Below are positions 1 to 9,419 of a stretch of 64,000 nt of DNA, in pieces. The first letter of the stretch is position 1. Every line of letters starts with the position of its first letter. Below the pieces are notes generated by a model. That model ran no database searches. It saw only the letters and a list, made by a program, of their open reading frames with translations, and had not been told where the DNA came from. A program made the translations under genes and the position numbers. Source of the DNA: Actinophytocola sp963727495 (GTDB taxonomy: Bacteria > Actinomycetota > Actinomycetes > Mycobacteriales > Pseudonocardiaceae); the NCBI GenBank assembly GCA_963727495.1, contig CAVSGQ010000007.1:248001-312000 (forward strand), read 5' to 3'.

Positions 1-694
1 ACGGCAGCGCCGAGGGCCCGGTGGCGTCCGGGTCGAGGACCGCGATCGAGTAGATGAACCGGTTGATCGTGCCGCGCTCCCAGCGGATCACGAAGTCGGT
101 GGTGGCGCCGTCGCTCGTCGTCGTGGTGGTCATGTCGGCCGGGCGCGGCGCCGCCGCGTCGTACGGCTTCCAGGTGTCGGCGGTGGACCGGTAGTAGTAG
201 CCGACCCGGGTCGCCAGCGTGCAGTCGTCGTCGAGGAACGGCCCCGCGAGGTCGAACCCGGCCAGGTGGTCGGGGGTGGAGCAGAAGAAGTCGGGCTGTG
301 CGGGGCCGGAGAACATCGGCCCGGTGACCGGGTGGTTGACCAGGGTCAGCGCCGCCCGCTGCCGGCCCGGCGCCGACGCCCGCACGGTGCTCTCGCCGAG
401 CGGCAGGCCGCGCAGCACGCCCTCCAGCGCGTGCGGGGCCTGGTCGTCGGGCGCGAACGACGAGGTGACGTCGACCCCGTTCACCGACACCTTCGCGGCG
501 TCCAGCCGCATCCACCGCGGGACCTCGACGCGGACCCGGGCCGCGCCGCCGCTGACGTAGCGGGCCGGCCCGGACAGCGTCTCGAGCCGCAGCCCGCCGC
601 CGTGCCGTGACCCGCCGCCCGCCGCGGCGGTGACGGTGCTGCCGATCAGGGTCGTGACGACCACGACCGCGACGAACAAGCCTCGGCGCCCCAT
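1..694 (-). CDS. Secreted DUF6351-like protein, N-terminal part (runs off the window edge)
   Basis: The reading frame stays open from ATG at 694 to the left edge, so only about the first 230 residues are visible. The start has a clear GGAGG Shine-Dalgarno about 5 bases upstream. The N-terminus is a signal peptide (MGRRGLFVAVVVVTTL followed by a small-residue region), so export is likely. The mature part reads as a beta-rich domain with segments such as SVNGVDVTSSF and LTLVNHPVTGPMFSGP, a pattern I associate with the actinobacterial DUF6351 family, whose function is unknown. The family name comes from recall of the pattern only. The gene is divergent from the CoA-binding gene at 904. The C-terminal half and any catalytic residues lie outside the window. 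Confidence 0.6.
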   Translation of the reverse strand, partial: MGRRGLFVAVVVVTTLIGSTVTAAAGGGSRHGGGLRLETLSGPARYVSGGAARVRVEVPRWMRLDAAKVSVNGVDVTSSFAPDDQAPHALEGVLRGLPLGESTVRASAPGRQRAALTLVNHPVTGPMFSGPAQPDFFCSTPDHLAGFDLAGPFLDDDCTLATRVGYYYRSTADTWKPYDAAAPRPADMTTTTTSDGATTDFVIRWERGTINRFIYSIAVLDPDATGPSALP

Positions 695-825
695 TGCGTC
701 CTCCCGGCCTTGCCGGTGCCCGGCCGTCCGGACCACCGCGGCGGCACGATCACGTTAGGCCGCACCGGATGCACCGTCAACGCCCCGCCCGGCGGCCGCA
801 ACGGCGCCGAACGTCCCGCCGAGCC

Positions 826-839
826 GGGCCCATGGTCCC
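826..839. promoter_or_regulatory. DosR/DevR-like box upstream of the CoA-binding gene
   Basis: GGGCCCATGGTCCC is an inverted repeat close to the DosR consensus core (GGGAC..GTCCC type). It lies 65 bases before the start at 904, the usual distance for an activator site. It is one of seven similar sites in the window, all before stress or redox genes. Confidence 0.55.
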
Positions 840-903
840 TGTCGGCGCCCACCGTCGCCGCGCAGCATCTGAGGCGGGTCGGGGGCGCGCCGAGGAGGAA
901 GCC

Positions 904-1380
904 ATGCGCAAAGTTGCCGATGTGGCGGCCGAGTTCCTGGCCACCAGACGGATCGCGGTGACCGGTGTGTCGCGCAACCCGGCCGGGCACGGCGCCAACG
1001 TCGTGTACGACCGGCTGGCCGATCGCGGCTACGAGGTCTTCGCGGTCAACCCGAATGCCGACGAGATCGCCGGCAAGACCTGCTACCACGACCTGAAGTC
1101 CATTCCCGACGGAGTCGACGCCGTGGTCGTCGGCACCCGCGCGGAGACGGCCGAGTTGACCATGCGCGAGTGCGTGGAACTCGGCATCCCGCTGGTGTGG
1201 ATGCACCGCTCCTTCGGCCCCGGCAGCGTCTCGCCGGCCGCCGCCGAGTACGGGCGGGCGCACGGCCTCACGGTCATCGACGGAGGCTGCCCGCTGATGT
1301 TCCCGCCGGCATCCGACCGCGGGCACCGGATGATGCGGTGGATGTGCGGCCTGTCCGGCAGCCTGCCGAAGCGGGTGTGA
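904..1380 (+). CDS. CoA-binding domain protein (YccU-like)
   Basis: A 158-residue protein starting at ATG 904 behind an AGGAGGAAG ribosome binding site. It is a single Rossmann-type CoA_binding_2 domain: the nucleotide loop is VTGVSRNPAGHGANVV near residues 19-34, followed by VFAVNPNADEI and the conserved late segment VIDGGCPLMF. Family members bind CoA or acyl-CoA, but their roles are poorly defined. It is followed after 3 bases by a membrane protein gene with a GTG start, so the two are probably cotranscribed. A DosR-like box sits upstream, which fits the stress-protein content of the region. Confidence 0.8.
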   Translation: MRKVADVAAEFLATRRIAVTGVSRNPAGHGANVVYDRLADRGYEVFAVNPNADEIAGKTCYHDLKSIPDGVDAVVVGTRAETAELTMRECVELGIPLVWMHRSFGPGSVSPAAAEYGRAHGLTVIDGGCPLMFPPASDRGHRMMRWMCGLSGSLPKRV

Positions 1381-1383
1381 CGC

Positions 1384-2106
1384 GTGACCGAGATCGACTC
1401 GGGCGCGCCCGCGACGACCGCGCCGGGCACCGAGGACCCGGTCGTCAGCATCGACGTCGACACCGATCCCGGCGCCGCCGCGCCCTCGCCGGGGCCGGGC
1501 CTGTGGCTGCGCTGGTTCCGCGCGGTCACGGTCGGCGAGTGCCTCGGCTTCCTGATGCCGGCCACCGTCGGCGCGCTGACCGCGCACACCGCCGACGCGG
1601 TGTCGGTGGCGCTGCTCGTGCTGGCCGGCGCCGCGGAGGGCGCGGTGCTCGGCTGGTTCCAGGCGCGCGTGCTGCGTCGCGCGCTGCCGGGCCTGCCGGT
1701 GGCCCGGTGGACGGTGGCGACCGCCGCCGCGGCCGCGCTCGCGTGGGCGATCGGGATGACCTTCGGCACGCAGGGCGACCGGCTGGCCGGGATGCCGGTG
1801 GCCGCGCTGGTCCCGCTCGCCGCCGGCGGCGGGCTCGTGCTGCTGTTCTCGATCGGCGTCGCGCAGTGGGCGGTGCTGCGTGCCCGCGTGCACGGCGCCG
1901 GCCGGTGGATCTGGGGCACCGCGCTCGCGTGGACGGTCGCGCTGGTCGCGTTCATGGCCGTCACGATGCCGTTGTGGCAGCCCGGGCAGGGCACCGTCCT
2001 GATCGCGCTCGTCGGGGTGCTCGGCGGGCTGGTCATGGCGGCCACGGTGGCGGCGCTGACCGGCTGGCTCGCCGTCCGCGTCACCCGTCCAGGTGATCGG
2101 AAATGA
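1384..2106 (+). CDS. Multi-pass membrane protein of unknown function
   Basis: A 240-residue protein with a GTG start, 3 bases after the CoA-binding gene. The first 40 residues are acidic and probably cytoplasmic. The rest forms about six hydrophobic segments rich in Ala, Val, Leu and Gly with short charged loops, for example ARVLRRALPGLPVARW and RARVHGAGRWIW. I recognise no catalytic motif. Its place between a DosR-like box and the cytochrome bd genes suggests a membrane function in the same stress response, but this is inference from context only. Confidence 0.6.
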   Translation: MTEIDSGAPATTAPGTEDPVVSIDVDTDPGAAAPSPGPGLWLRWFRAVTVGECLGFLMPATVGALTAHTADAVSVALLVLAGAAEGAVLGWFQARVLRRALPGLPVARWTVATAAAAALAWAIGMTFGTQGDRLAGMPVAALVPLAAGGGLVLLFSIGVAQWAVLRARVHGAGRWIWGTALAWTVALVAFMAVTMPLWQPGQGTVLIALVGVLGGLVMAATVAALTGWLAVRVTRPGDRK

Positions 2107-2178
2107 CGGCGGCGACGGGCGCCACCACACTCGATCACGCGGCTCGCCGTTCCCACCCGCACCGCTCGCCGTCCGGCC

Positions 2179-2192
2179 GGGACCTTCGGCCC
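2179..2192. promoter_or_regulatory. DosR/DevR-like box upstream of cydA
   Basis: GGGACCTTCGGCCC, a near-palindromic DosR-type box, lies 109 bases before the cydA ATG in the gap after the membrane protein gene. It suggests that cytochrome bd expression is controlled by the DevR-like regulator encoded at 22.4 kb. Confidence 0.6.
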
Positions 2193-2300
2193 GGTCGACA
2201 CGGCCGGTTCGGCCCTGCATCGCGGTGGAGCCGAACGGCAGTCTGACACGGGCACTGAGATCGGCAGCGAGATCGCCGGAGAGATCCACAGGGAGCACGG

Positions 2301-3700
2301 ATGAACGCCTTGGACCTGGCGCGGTGGCAGTTCGGCATCACGACCGTCTACCACTTCATCTTCGTACCGCTGACCATCGGGCTGTCGTTCCTGGTCGCCG
2401 GCATGCAGACCGCGTGGGTGCGCACCGGCGACGAGCGCTACCTGCGGATGACCAAGTTCTGGGGCAAGCTGTTCCTGATCAACTTCGCCATGGGCGTGGT
2501 GACCGGGATCGTCCAGGAGTTCCAGTTCGGCATGAACTGGAGCGACTACAGCGCGCTTCGTCGGCGACATCTTCGGCGCGCCGCTGGCGATCGAGGGGCT
2601 GCTCGCGTTCTTCCTCGAGTCCACGTTCCTCGGCCTGTGGATCTTCGGCTGGGACCGGCTGCCCAAGCGGGTCCACCTGGCCACGATCTGGCTCGCCGCC
2701 GTCGGCACCATGCTGTCCGCCTACTTCATCCTCGCGGCGAACTCGTGGATGCAGCACCCGGTCGGCTCCGAGGTCAACGAGGCCGCGGGGCGCGCCGAGC
2801 TCAAGCGACTTCGGTGCGGTGCTGACCAACTCGACCGCGGTCGGCGCCTTCGCGCACACGATCACCGCCGCCTTCGTCACCGCCGGGATCTTCGTCGTCG
2901 CGATCAGCGCCTGGCAGTTGGGCCGGCGGCGCGACGCCGACGTGTTCCGGCCGTCGATGCGGATGGCGCTGGTGACCGTCCTGGTCGCGAGCCTCGGCGT
3001 GGTGGTGACCGGCGACCTGCAGGCCCGGCTGATGACCGAGCAGCAGCCGATGAAGATGGCCGCCGCCGAGGCGTTGTGGGACACCGCGAGCCCCGCCTCG
3101 TTCTCGCTGTTCACCATCGGCAGCCTGGACGGCTCGCGCGAGGTGTGGAGCCTGCGGCTGCCCGGGGTGCTCTCGTTCATGGCCACCGGCCACTGGAACG
3201 GCACCGTCGAGGGCATCAACGACGTCCAGGCCGCGGAGGAGCAGGCCTACGGCGCCGGCGAGTACCGGCCGAACATCCCGGTCACCTACTGGACGTTCCG
3301 GCTGATGATCGGTTTCGGGTTCCTCATGGGCCTGCTGTCGCTGATCGGGCTGTGGGTGTTCCGCCGCGGCCGCACGCCCACCTCGCGCTGGTTCTACCGG
3401 ATCGCGATCGCCGCGGTCGCGCTGCCGGTGCTGGCGAACAGCGTCGGGTGGATCTTCACCGAGATGGGCCGCCAGCCCTGGGTCGTCTACGGCGTGCTGG
3501 GCACGGCCGACGGCGTCTCCCCCACCGTCGCCGCGGGCACGGTGCTCACCTCGATGATCGTGTTCACCCTGCTGTACGGCGTGCTCGCGGTGGTCGACGG
3601 GATCCTGATGTACCGCTACGCCAAGGCCGGGCCGCCCGGGCCCGAGGCCGGAGGGTCCGATGTGGACGAAGAGCGGCCCGCCCCCGTGTTCGCGTACTGA
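2301..3700 (+). CDS. cydA: Cytochrome bd ubiquinol oxidase subunit I, interrupted by two +1 frameshifts
   Basis: CydA carries the three haems of the bd-type terminal oxidase. The first frame starts at 2301 (MNALDLARWQFGITTVYHF, with the haem-ligand His in TTVYHF). It breaks near 2553, where one extra G turns the expected YSRFVGDIFG into YSALRRR. The second frame (GAPLAIEGLLAFFLEST to AAGRAEL) breaks near 2803, where an extra A precedes the expected SDFGAVLTN. The third frame runs to 3700 and holds AFAHTITAAF (second haem His) and VGWIFTEMGRQPW (Met ligand). Repaired, the protein would be about 465 residues, normal for a short-Q-loop CydA. Conservation on both sides of each break favours sequencing error over a dead gene. 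cydB follows after 15 bases. Confidence 0.85.
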
Positions 3701-3715
3701 CCTGGAGACACCACC

Positions 3716-4738
3716 ATGGCTCTGACCGACGTCTGGTTCCTGCTGATCGCCGTGCTGTGGACCGGCTACTTCGTCCTGGAAGGCTTCGACTTCGGGGTCG
3801 GCATGCTGCTGCGCGTGCTCGGCCGGGACAACACCGACCGCCGGGTGCTGATCAACACGATCGGCCCGGTCTGGGACGGCAACGAGGTGTGGCTGCTCGT
3901 CGCGGGCGGGGCGACCTTCGCCGCGTTCCCGCTGTGGTACGCGAGCCTGTTCTCCGGCTTCTACCTCGCGCTGCTGGTCATCCTCGTCGCGCTCATCGTG
4001 CGCGGGGTCGCCTTCGAGTTCCGCGGCAAGATCGACAGCGAGCGGTGGCGGCGCGGCTGGGACCTCGCGATCATCGTCGGCTCGACGCTGCCCGCGCTGC
4101 TGTGGGGCGTGGCGTTCGGCAACATCGTGCGCGGCGTGCCGCTCGACGCCGACCACCACTTCACCGGCAACCTCATCACGCTGCTCAACCCCTACGCGCT
4201 GCTCGGCGGGCTCACCACGCTGAGCGTGTTCGCCTTCCACGGCGCGGTGTTCGTCGCGCTGAAGACCACCGACGACATCCGCGCCCGCGCGGTGGCGCTG
4301 ACGTCGCTGCTGGGCGGGCTCGCGATCGTGCTCGGCGGCGCGTTCCTGGTGTGGACCCAGCTGGCCCACGGCACCGGATGGACCTGGGCGCCGGTCCTGG
4401 TCGCCGCGGTGGCGCTGGTGGCCGCGGTGCTCGCCGCCCGCGGCGGGCGCGAGGGCTGGGCGTTCCTGTGCACCGCCGGGGCCATCGTCGCCACCACCGT
4501 CGCGCTGTTCGGCTCGCTGTACCCGGACGTGCTGCCGGCGAGCAACGACGCGGCCAACAGCCTGACCACGACCAACGCCTCGTCCACGCCGTACACGCTG
4601 CAGATCATGACGTGGGTGGCGGTGTTCTTCACCCCGATCGTGCTCGCCTACCAGGGCTGGACGTACTGGGTGTTCCGCAAGCGGGTCAGCCGTGCGGCGA
4701 TCCCCGCGTCGCAGGGGCTCGCGGTGGAACGGTCGTGA
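3716..4738 (+). CDS. cydB: Cytochrome bd ubiquinol oxidase subunit II
   Basis: A 340-residue integral membrane protein, intact, starting at ATG 3716 behind a GGAG site. The N-terminal signature WFLLIAVLWTGYFVLEGFDFG and the following IGPVWDGNEVW are diagnostic of CydB, the partner that completes the bd oxidase with CydA. About nine membrane segments are visible. It ends in a GTGA overlap with the fused cydDC gene, so cydA, cydB and cydDC form one operon. Cytochrome bd supports respiration at very low oxygen, which matches the DosR-like box ahead of cydA. Confidence 0.95.
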   Translation: MALTDVWFLLIAVLWTGYFVLEGFDFGVGMLLRVLGRDNTDRRVLINTIGPVWDGNEVWLLVAGGATFAAFPLWYASLFSGFYLALLVILVALIVRGVAFEFRGKIDSERWRRGWDLAIIVGSTLPALLWGVAFGNIVRGVPLDADHHFTGNLITLLNPYALLGGLTTLSVFAFHGAVFVALKTTDDIRARAVALTSLLGGLAIVLGGAFLVWTQLAHGTGWTWAPVLVAAVALVAAVLAARGGREGWAFLCTAGAIVATTVALFGSLYPDVLPASNDAANSLTTTNASSTPYTLQIMTWVAVFFTPIVLAYQGWTYWVFRKRVSRAAIPASQGLAVERS

Positions 4739-7700
4739 GGCCGTTCGACCCACGGCTGCTGCGGCACGCGGCGGCGGCCCGGCCGTTCATCCTGCTCTGC
4801 GCGGGACTCGCGCTGGCGACCGCCGGGCTCGTGGTGGCGCAGGCCGACCTGCTCGCCCGCGTCGTCTCCGAGGCCTTCCTCGGCGGCGCCGCGCTCGCCG
4901 TGCTGACCGTCCCCATCGGACTGATCGCGGCCGTGGTGCTCGCCAGGACGGCGGTGGCGTGGCTGGCCGAGTCCGCGGCGCACCGGGCGTCGGCGTCCGT
5001 GCTCGGGCAGCTTCACGCGGCGGTGGTGGCCACGGCGCTGGAGCTCGGGCCGGGCCGGCGCGCCGGGCGCTCCCCCGCCGAGCTCGCCACGCTGGCCACC
5101 CGCGGCGTGGACCGGCTGGACGGCTACTTCGCCCGCTACCTGCCCCAGCTGCTGGTCTCCGCGACCGTCCCGGCGGTGATCGGCGCGCGGATCCTGTTCG
5201 CCGACTGGGTGGCCGCGGTGATCGTGGGCCTGACCGTCCCGCTCATCCCGCTGTTCATGATCCTCATCGGGATGTACACCCAGCGCAGCGTGCGGCGCCA
5301 GTGGCGGACGCTCTCGGTGCTGGGCAACCACTTCCTCGACCTGGTCGCCGGGCTCGCGGTGCTCACCGCGTTCGGCCGGGCCGGGGCGCAGCGCCGGACG
5401 CTGGCCGAGATCACCCGCAGCTACCGGCTGCACACCATGCGCACGCTGCGGGTGGCGTTCCTCTCCGCGCTGGCACTGGAGCTGCTGGCGACGCTGTCGG
5501 TCGCGGTGGTCGCCGTCTCCATCGGCCTGCGCCTGGTGGCCGGCGAGCTGGACCTGCACACCGCGCTGGTGGTGCTGGTCCTCGCCCCGGAGGTCTACCT
5601 CCCGCTGCGCGCCGTGGGCGCCCGCTTCCACGACTCCGCCGAGGGCGTGGCCGCGGCCGAGGAGATCCTGGCCCTGCTCGACGAGCAACCGGCCGGCCGC
5701 CGCGGTCACCGCGCCCCCGCGCCCGACCCGTCCCGGGTGCCGCTGCGGGTGCGCGAGGTGACCGTGCGGGGACGCTCCGGGCCGGTGCTCGACGGGTTCA
5801 GCCTGACCGTCGAACCGGGACGGACCGTGGGCGTGACCGGCCCGAGCGGAGCCGGCAAGTCCACCCTGCTCGACCTGCTGCTCGGCTGGTACCCACCGGA
5901 CGCCGGCCAGGTGTTCGTCGACGGCGTCGACCTCGCCGAGCTCGACCGCGACGCCTGGCACCGGCGGGTCGCGTGGGTGCCGCAGCAGCCCCGGCTCGTC
6001 GCCGGCACGGTCGCCGCGAACGTCGCCCTCGCCCGCCCGGACGCCACCGGCGAGGAGATCGCCGCCGCGGCGCGGGCCGTCGCGCTGGACGTACCGCTCA
6101 CCACGGAGGTGGGCGAGCTGGGTGCCGGGCTGTCCACCGGGCAGCAGCGCCGGGTGGCGCTGGCCCGCGCGCTGCTGGCCGACCGCCCGCTGGTGATCCT
6201 CGACGAGCCGACCGAGGGGGTGGACGCGCGGACCGAGGAGGCCATCCTGGACCGGCTGCCGGCGATGCTCGCCGGTCGCACCGCGGTGATCGTCACCCAC
6301 CGGCCGCGGGTGCTCGAGCTGTGCGACTCGGTGGTGGCGCTGCCCGGCGCGGTGCCGGTCGCGAACTCGGAGCCCGCACCGGACGCCGCCGCGGCGGTGC
6401 CGCCGGCCGGCCCCGCCGCACCCGGTCGGTCCACGCCGGACACCACCGTGGCGGCGCCCGGCGCGGGCGGCTGGGCGTGGCTGCGCGCCGCGGTGCGGCC
6501 GCACCGGGCACGGCTCGCGCTCGCCTGCCTGGCCGGCGCGGCGGCCCTCGGCAGCGGGGTCGCGCTCACCGCGACCTCGGCCTGGCTGATCTCCGCCGCG
6601 GCCCTGCATCCGCCGGTGCTGGCGCTGATGGTCGCGATCGTCGCGGTCCGCGCCTTCGGCCTGGCCAAGGGCGTGCTGCGCTACGCCGAGCGCCTGCTGT
6701 CCCACGACGTCGCCCTGCGTGCCCTGGCCGACCTTCGGGTGCGCGTGTGGACGAGCCTGGTCCGGCTCGGCCCGGCGGTGACCGCCCGGCTGCGCCGCGG
6801 TGACCTGCTCGACCGCCTGGTGTCCGATGTGGACAACCAGCAGGACGTCCTGGTCCGCGGCCTGGTGCCCGCGGTGTCCGCCGCGCTGGTGGCGGCCGGC
6901 ACCGCGGTGGGCATCGGGCTGCTGCTCCCCGAGGCCGGGCTGGCCGTCGCGGTGGGGCTGGCGCTGGCCGGGGTGGCCGCGCCGTTGCTGTCGCGCACCG
7001 CGGCCGCCGCGGCCCAGCGGCGCACCGCCGTGCTGCGCGCGGACGTCGCGGCCGGCACGGTGGAGCTGCTGACCGCCGCGCCGGACCTGCTGGCGCTCGG
7101 CGCCGCGGGCGGGCGGCACGCCGCGCTGCGGCGGGCCAACGCGGAGCTCACCGCGGCCCGGCGGCGCACCGCCCGGGCCCGGGGCGCCGGGATCGCGCTG
7201 GGCACGCTCGCCCTGGGCCTGACCATGGTCGGCTGCCTGCTGCTCGGCGTCGCGGCGCTGCGCCAGGGCAGGCTGCCCGGCCCGGAGCTCGCGGTCCTCG
7301 CGCTCACCCCGCTCGCCGCGGCCGAACTGGTCGCCGGGCTGCCCGATGCCGCGGCCCGGCTGCTCGGCGCGAGGCACAGCGCCCGCCGCCTCGCCGAGCT
7401 GGACGCGGCCCCGGCCCCGGTCGGCGAGCCGGCCCACCCCCGCGAGCTCGCCGGCGCGGACCGGCTGGACGTGGCGGACCTGGCGGTGCGCTGGCCCGGA
7501 GCGGGCGCGGACGCGTTCACCGGTCTCGACCTCGAGCTCGGCGCGGGCCGGGCGGCACTGCTCACCGGGCCGTCCGGTGCGGGCAAGAGCACCGCCCTGG
7601 CCGCGGTCATGCGCCACCTCGACCCCTCGGCCGGCCGGATCCTCCTCGACGGCACCGACACCACGGACGCCCGCCCCGACGACGTCCGCGCACGGATCGC

Positions 7701-8148
7701 CTGGTGCGGCCCGGACACCCACCTGTTCGACAGCACGCTGCGGCAGAACCTGCTGCTGGCCCGGCCGGACGCGAGCGACGGCGACCTGCGCCGCGCGCTG
7801 CGCGACGCGAACCTCGGCGGCTGGCCGGCCGGGCTGCCCGACGGTCTGGACACCGCGCTCGGCGCGCACGGCACGCCGGTGTCCGGCGGCGAGCGTCAGC
7901 GGATCGGCGTGGCGCGGGCGCTGCTCGCGGACCGCCCGCTGCTGCTGCTCGACGAGCCGACCGCGCACCTGGACGCGGCCACGGCCACCGCGCTGGCCGC
8001 CGACCTGCGCGCGATCACCGCGGACCGGACGGCGCTCATCGTGACCCACCGCCCCGGCGAGTTCCCCGACCTGCCGGCGTTCACCGTGGGCCCGCCGGGA
8101 GCGACTCCCTCTCCATCGCCGCGACGGCGTGGCGCAGCCCTGCGGTGA
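4735..8148 (+). CDS. cydDC: Fused CydD-CydC heterodimer-type ABC exporter for cytochrome bd assembly
   Basis: A 1137-residue protein starting at GTG 4735, overlapping the cydB stop. It contains two complete ABC half-transporters in one chain. The first (CydD-like) has membrane segments to about residue 330, Walker A GPSGAGKST near 368, signature LSTGQQRR near 465 and Walker B LVILDEPTEGVD near 485. An Ala/Pro-rich linker leads to the second (CydC-like) half, with Walker A again GPSGAGKST near 944, signature VSGGERQR near 1048 and Walker B LLLLDEPTAHLD near 1068. CydDC exports thiols (cysteine, glutathione) or handles haem for bd oxidase maturation. The 3' end overlaps the convergent acyltransferase gene by 68 bases. 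Confidence 0.93.
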   Translation: MRPFDPRLLRHAAAARPFILLCAGLALATAGLVVAQADLLARVVSEAFLGGAALAVLTVPIGLIAAVVLARTAVAWLAESAAHRASASVLGQLHAAVVATALELGPGRRAGRSPAELATLATRGVDRLDGYFARYLPQLLVSATVPAVIGARILFADWVAAVIVGLTVPLIPLFMILIGMYTQRSVRRQWRTLSVLGNHFLDLVAGLAVLTAFGRAGAQRRTLAEITRSYRLHTMRTLRVAFLSALALELLATLSVAVVAVSIGLRLVAGELDLHTALVVLVLAPEVYLPLRAVGARFHDSAEGVAAAEEILALLDEQPAGRRGHRAPAPDPSRVPLRVREVTVRGRSGPVLDGFSLTVEPGRTVGVTGPSGAGKSTLLDLLLGWYPPDAGQVFVDGVDLAELDRDAWHRRVAWVPQQPRLVAGTVAANVALARPDATGEEIAAAARAVALDVPLTTEVGELGAGLSTGQQRRVALARALLADRPLVILDEPTEGVDARTEEAILDRLPAMLAGRTAVIVTHRPRVLELCDSVVALPGAVPVANSEPAPDAAAAVPPAGPAAPGRSTPDTTVAAPGAGGWAWLRAAVRPHRARLALACLAGAAALGSGVALTATSAWLISAAALHPPVLALMVAIVAVRAFGLAKGVLRYAERLLSHDVALRALADLRVRVWTSLVRLGPAVTARLRRGDLLDRLVSDVDNQQDVLVRGLVPAVSAALVAAGTAVGIGLLLPEAGLAVAVGLALAGVAAPLLSRTAAAAAQRRTAVLRADVAAGTVELLTAAPDLLALGAAGGRHAALRRANAELTAARRRTARARGAGIALGTLALGLTMVGCLLLGVAALRQGRLPGPELAVLALTPLAAAELVAGLPDAAARLLGARHSARRLAELDAAPAPVGEPAHPRELAGADRLDVADLAVRWPGAGADAFTGLDLELGAGRAALLTGPSGAGKSTALAAVMRHLDPSAGRILLDGTDTTDARPDDVRARIAWCGPDTHLFDSTLRQNLLLARPDASDGDLRRALRDANLGGWPAGLPDGLDTALGAHGTPVSGGERQRIGVARALLADRPLLLLDEPTAHLDAATATALAADLRAITADRTALIVTHRPGEFPDLPAFTVGPPGATPSPSPRRRGAALR

Positions 8149-9397
8149 ACACCGCCGCGTCCGGACAGGCGTCCGGGTCCGCGACGACCGTCAGGTTGAA
8201 CTGGCCGGCGTAGGACAGCGCGCCGACCCCGAGGGTCACGTTGCCGATCAGCGGCACGAGGGGGAACAGCTCGAGCAGGGGCGCCCCGGCCAGGCTGAGC
8301 GGAGCGGGCGGGCCGGGCACGTTGGCCACGTAGGTGTTGGCCCACCGCTGGTTCGCCATCATGGCGAGGAAGGCGCGCTGCGCGAGGTGGCCGGGTACCA
8401 GCGCGGCGCCGGCGGGATGCGGCTGCGACCGGCGCACGGCGGTCTCCGCGGCGATCGCGCGGAGCCGGTCCACCGGGTCGGCCACGCCGACCGGCAGCGA
8501 GACGATCATCAGCCCGCTGTGGTTCCCGGACCGCGGCCCACCGCGCGCGGCCACCGGGACGTAGGCCCTCGGCACCACACCGTCGACCGGCTCGCCGCGC
8601 CCCAGCAGCAGGTCCCGCAGCCCGCCGGCGATGGCGGAGAGCAGCACGTCGTTCGCGGTCGCCTGCCGGGCGTGGGCGATCCGCTTGACCACGTCGAGCC
8701 GGCCGCGTACCACGGCCAGGGTGCGGCGCGGCCCGAGCGGGCGGTTCAGGCTCATCCGGGGCGCGCGTTCGCCGAGCATCCCGTGCACGGTCGGCCACGC
8801 CGCCCGCAGGGCCCGGCCGGTGCGCGCCGGGTGGGCCAGCCGCGACACCGCGCGGGTCAGCCCCGCCCGGCGGCCGCGCAGGGTGTCCGCCAGCAGGGCA
8901 CGGGCCGCCGGCGGCGGCCGGGGCGGTCCGGGCGCCACGGGGTGCCCGCCGCCCAGCAGCGTGGCCAGGGTGGCCATCCCGGCCACGCCGTCGGCGACGA
9001 CGTGGTGCGCGCGCAGGAAGCAGCCGACCCGCCCGTCCGGCAGGCCGGTGAGCAACCACAGGTCCCACAGCGGCCGCGAGCGGTCGAGCGGCCGCCTGCG
9101 CAGCCGCTCGACGGCCGGCAGCAGGTCGGCCTCGCCCGAGACCGCCGCCACCCGCACGTGCCACTCGAGGTCCACCTCGGGCGCGTCGACCCACAGCGGC
9201 CTGCCCAGCCCGCGTCCCGGCACGTGGATCACCTGCCGGAACCGCGGCACCAGCGCGAGCCGCTCGGCCACCGCGCGGCGCACCGCGTCCACGCCGAGGC
9301 CGGCGCCGTCGAGGATGCCGATCGCGCCGATGTCCTGCGGCCAGCCGAAGTCGTCCGGCCACAGCATGCTCAGGTCCTGCGGGCTCAGGCGGTCCAC
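8081..9397 (-). CDS. Wax ester synthase/diacylglycerol acyltransferase (WS/DGAT)
   Basis: A 438-residue protein read from GTG 9397 (VDRLSPQDLSMLWPDDFGW), which matches the usual family N-terminus LSPxD; longer upstream extensions do not. The catalytic motif HHVVADG is at about residues 131-137. The C-terminal part carries FNLTVVADPDACPDAAVF and a typical VPGPPAPLSLAG segment. These enzymes acylate diacylglycerol or fatty alcohols to make storage lipid; in Mycobacterium tuberculosis tgs1 (Rv3130c) is a DosR-regulon member. It is the last gene of the minus-strand operon led by the nitroreductases, 22 bases after the CBS-BON gene, and overlaps cydDC tail to tail. Confidence 0.88.
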   Translation of the reverse strand: MDRLSPQDLSMLWPDDFGWPQDIGAIGILDGAGLGVDAVRRAVAERLALVPRFRQVIHVPGRGLGRPLWVDAPEVDLEWHVRVAAVSGEADLLPAVERLRRRPLDRSRPLWDLWLLTGLPDGRVGCFLRAHHVVADGVAGMATLATLLGGGHPVAPGPPRPPPAARALLADTLRGRRAGLTRAVSRLAHPARTGRALRAAWPTVHGMLGERAPRMSLNRPLGPRRTLAVVRGRLDVVKRIAHARQATANDVLLSAIAGGLRDLLLGRGEPVDGVVPRAYVPVAARGGPRSGNHSGLMIVSLPVGVADPVDRLRAIAAETAVRRSQPHPAGAALVPGHLAQRAFLAMMANQRWANTYVANVPGPPAPLSLAGAPLLELFPLVPLIGNVTLGVGALSYAGQFNLTVVADPDACPDAAVFTAGLRHAVAAMERESLPAGPR

Positions 9398-9419
9398 CGC
9401 GGCACCGTCCCGCCGGTCC

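Noticed and set aside
2553..2804. Programmed ribosomal frameshifting in cydA
   Set aside because: There is no slippery heptamer or conserved stimulator at either break, cydA is not known to use frameshifting, and similar breaks occur in eight unrelated genes of the window.
4648..8049. A 1133-codon open frame on the minus strand opposite cydDC
   Set aside because: It is a GC-bias shadow: the plus strand encodes a complete fused ABC transporter, and the minus-strand product is Arg/Gly/His/Gln-rich without any domain.
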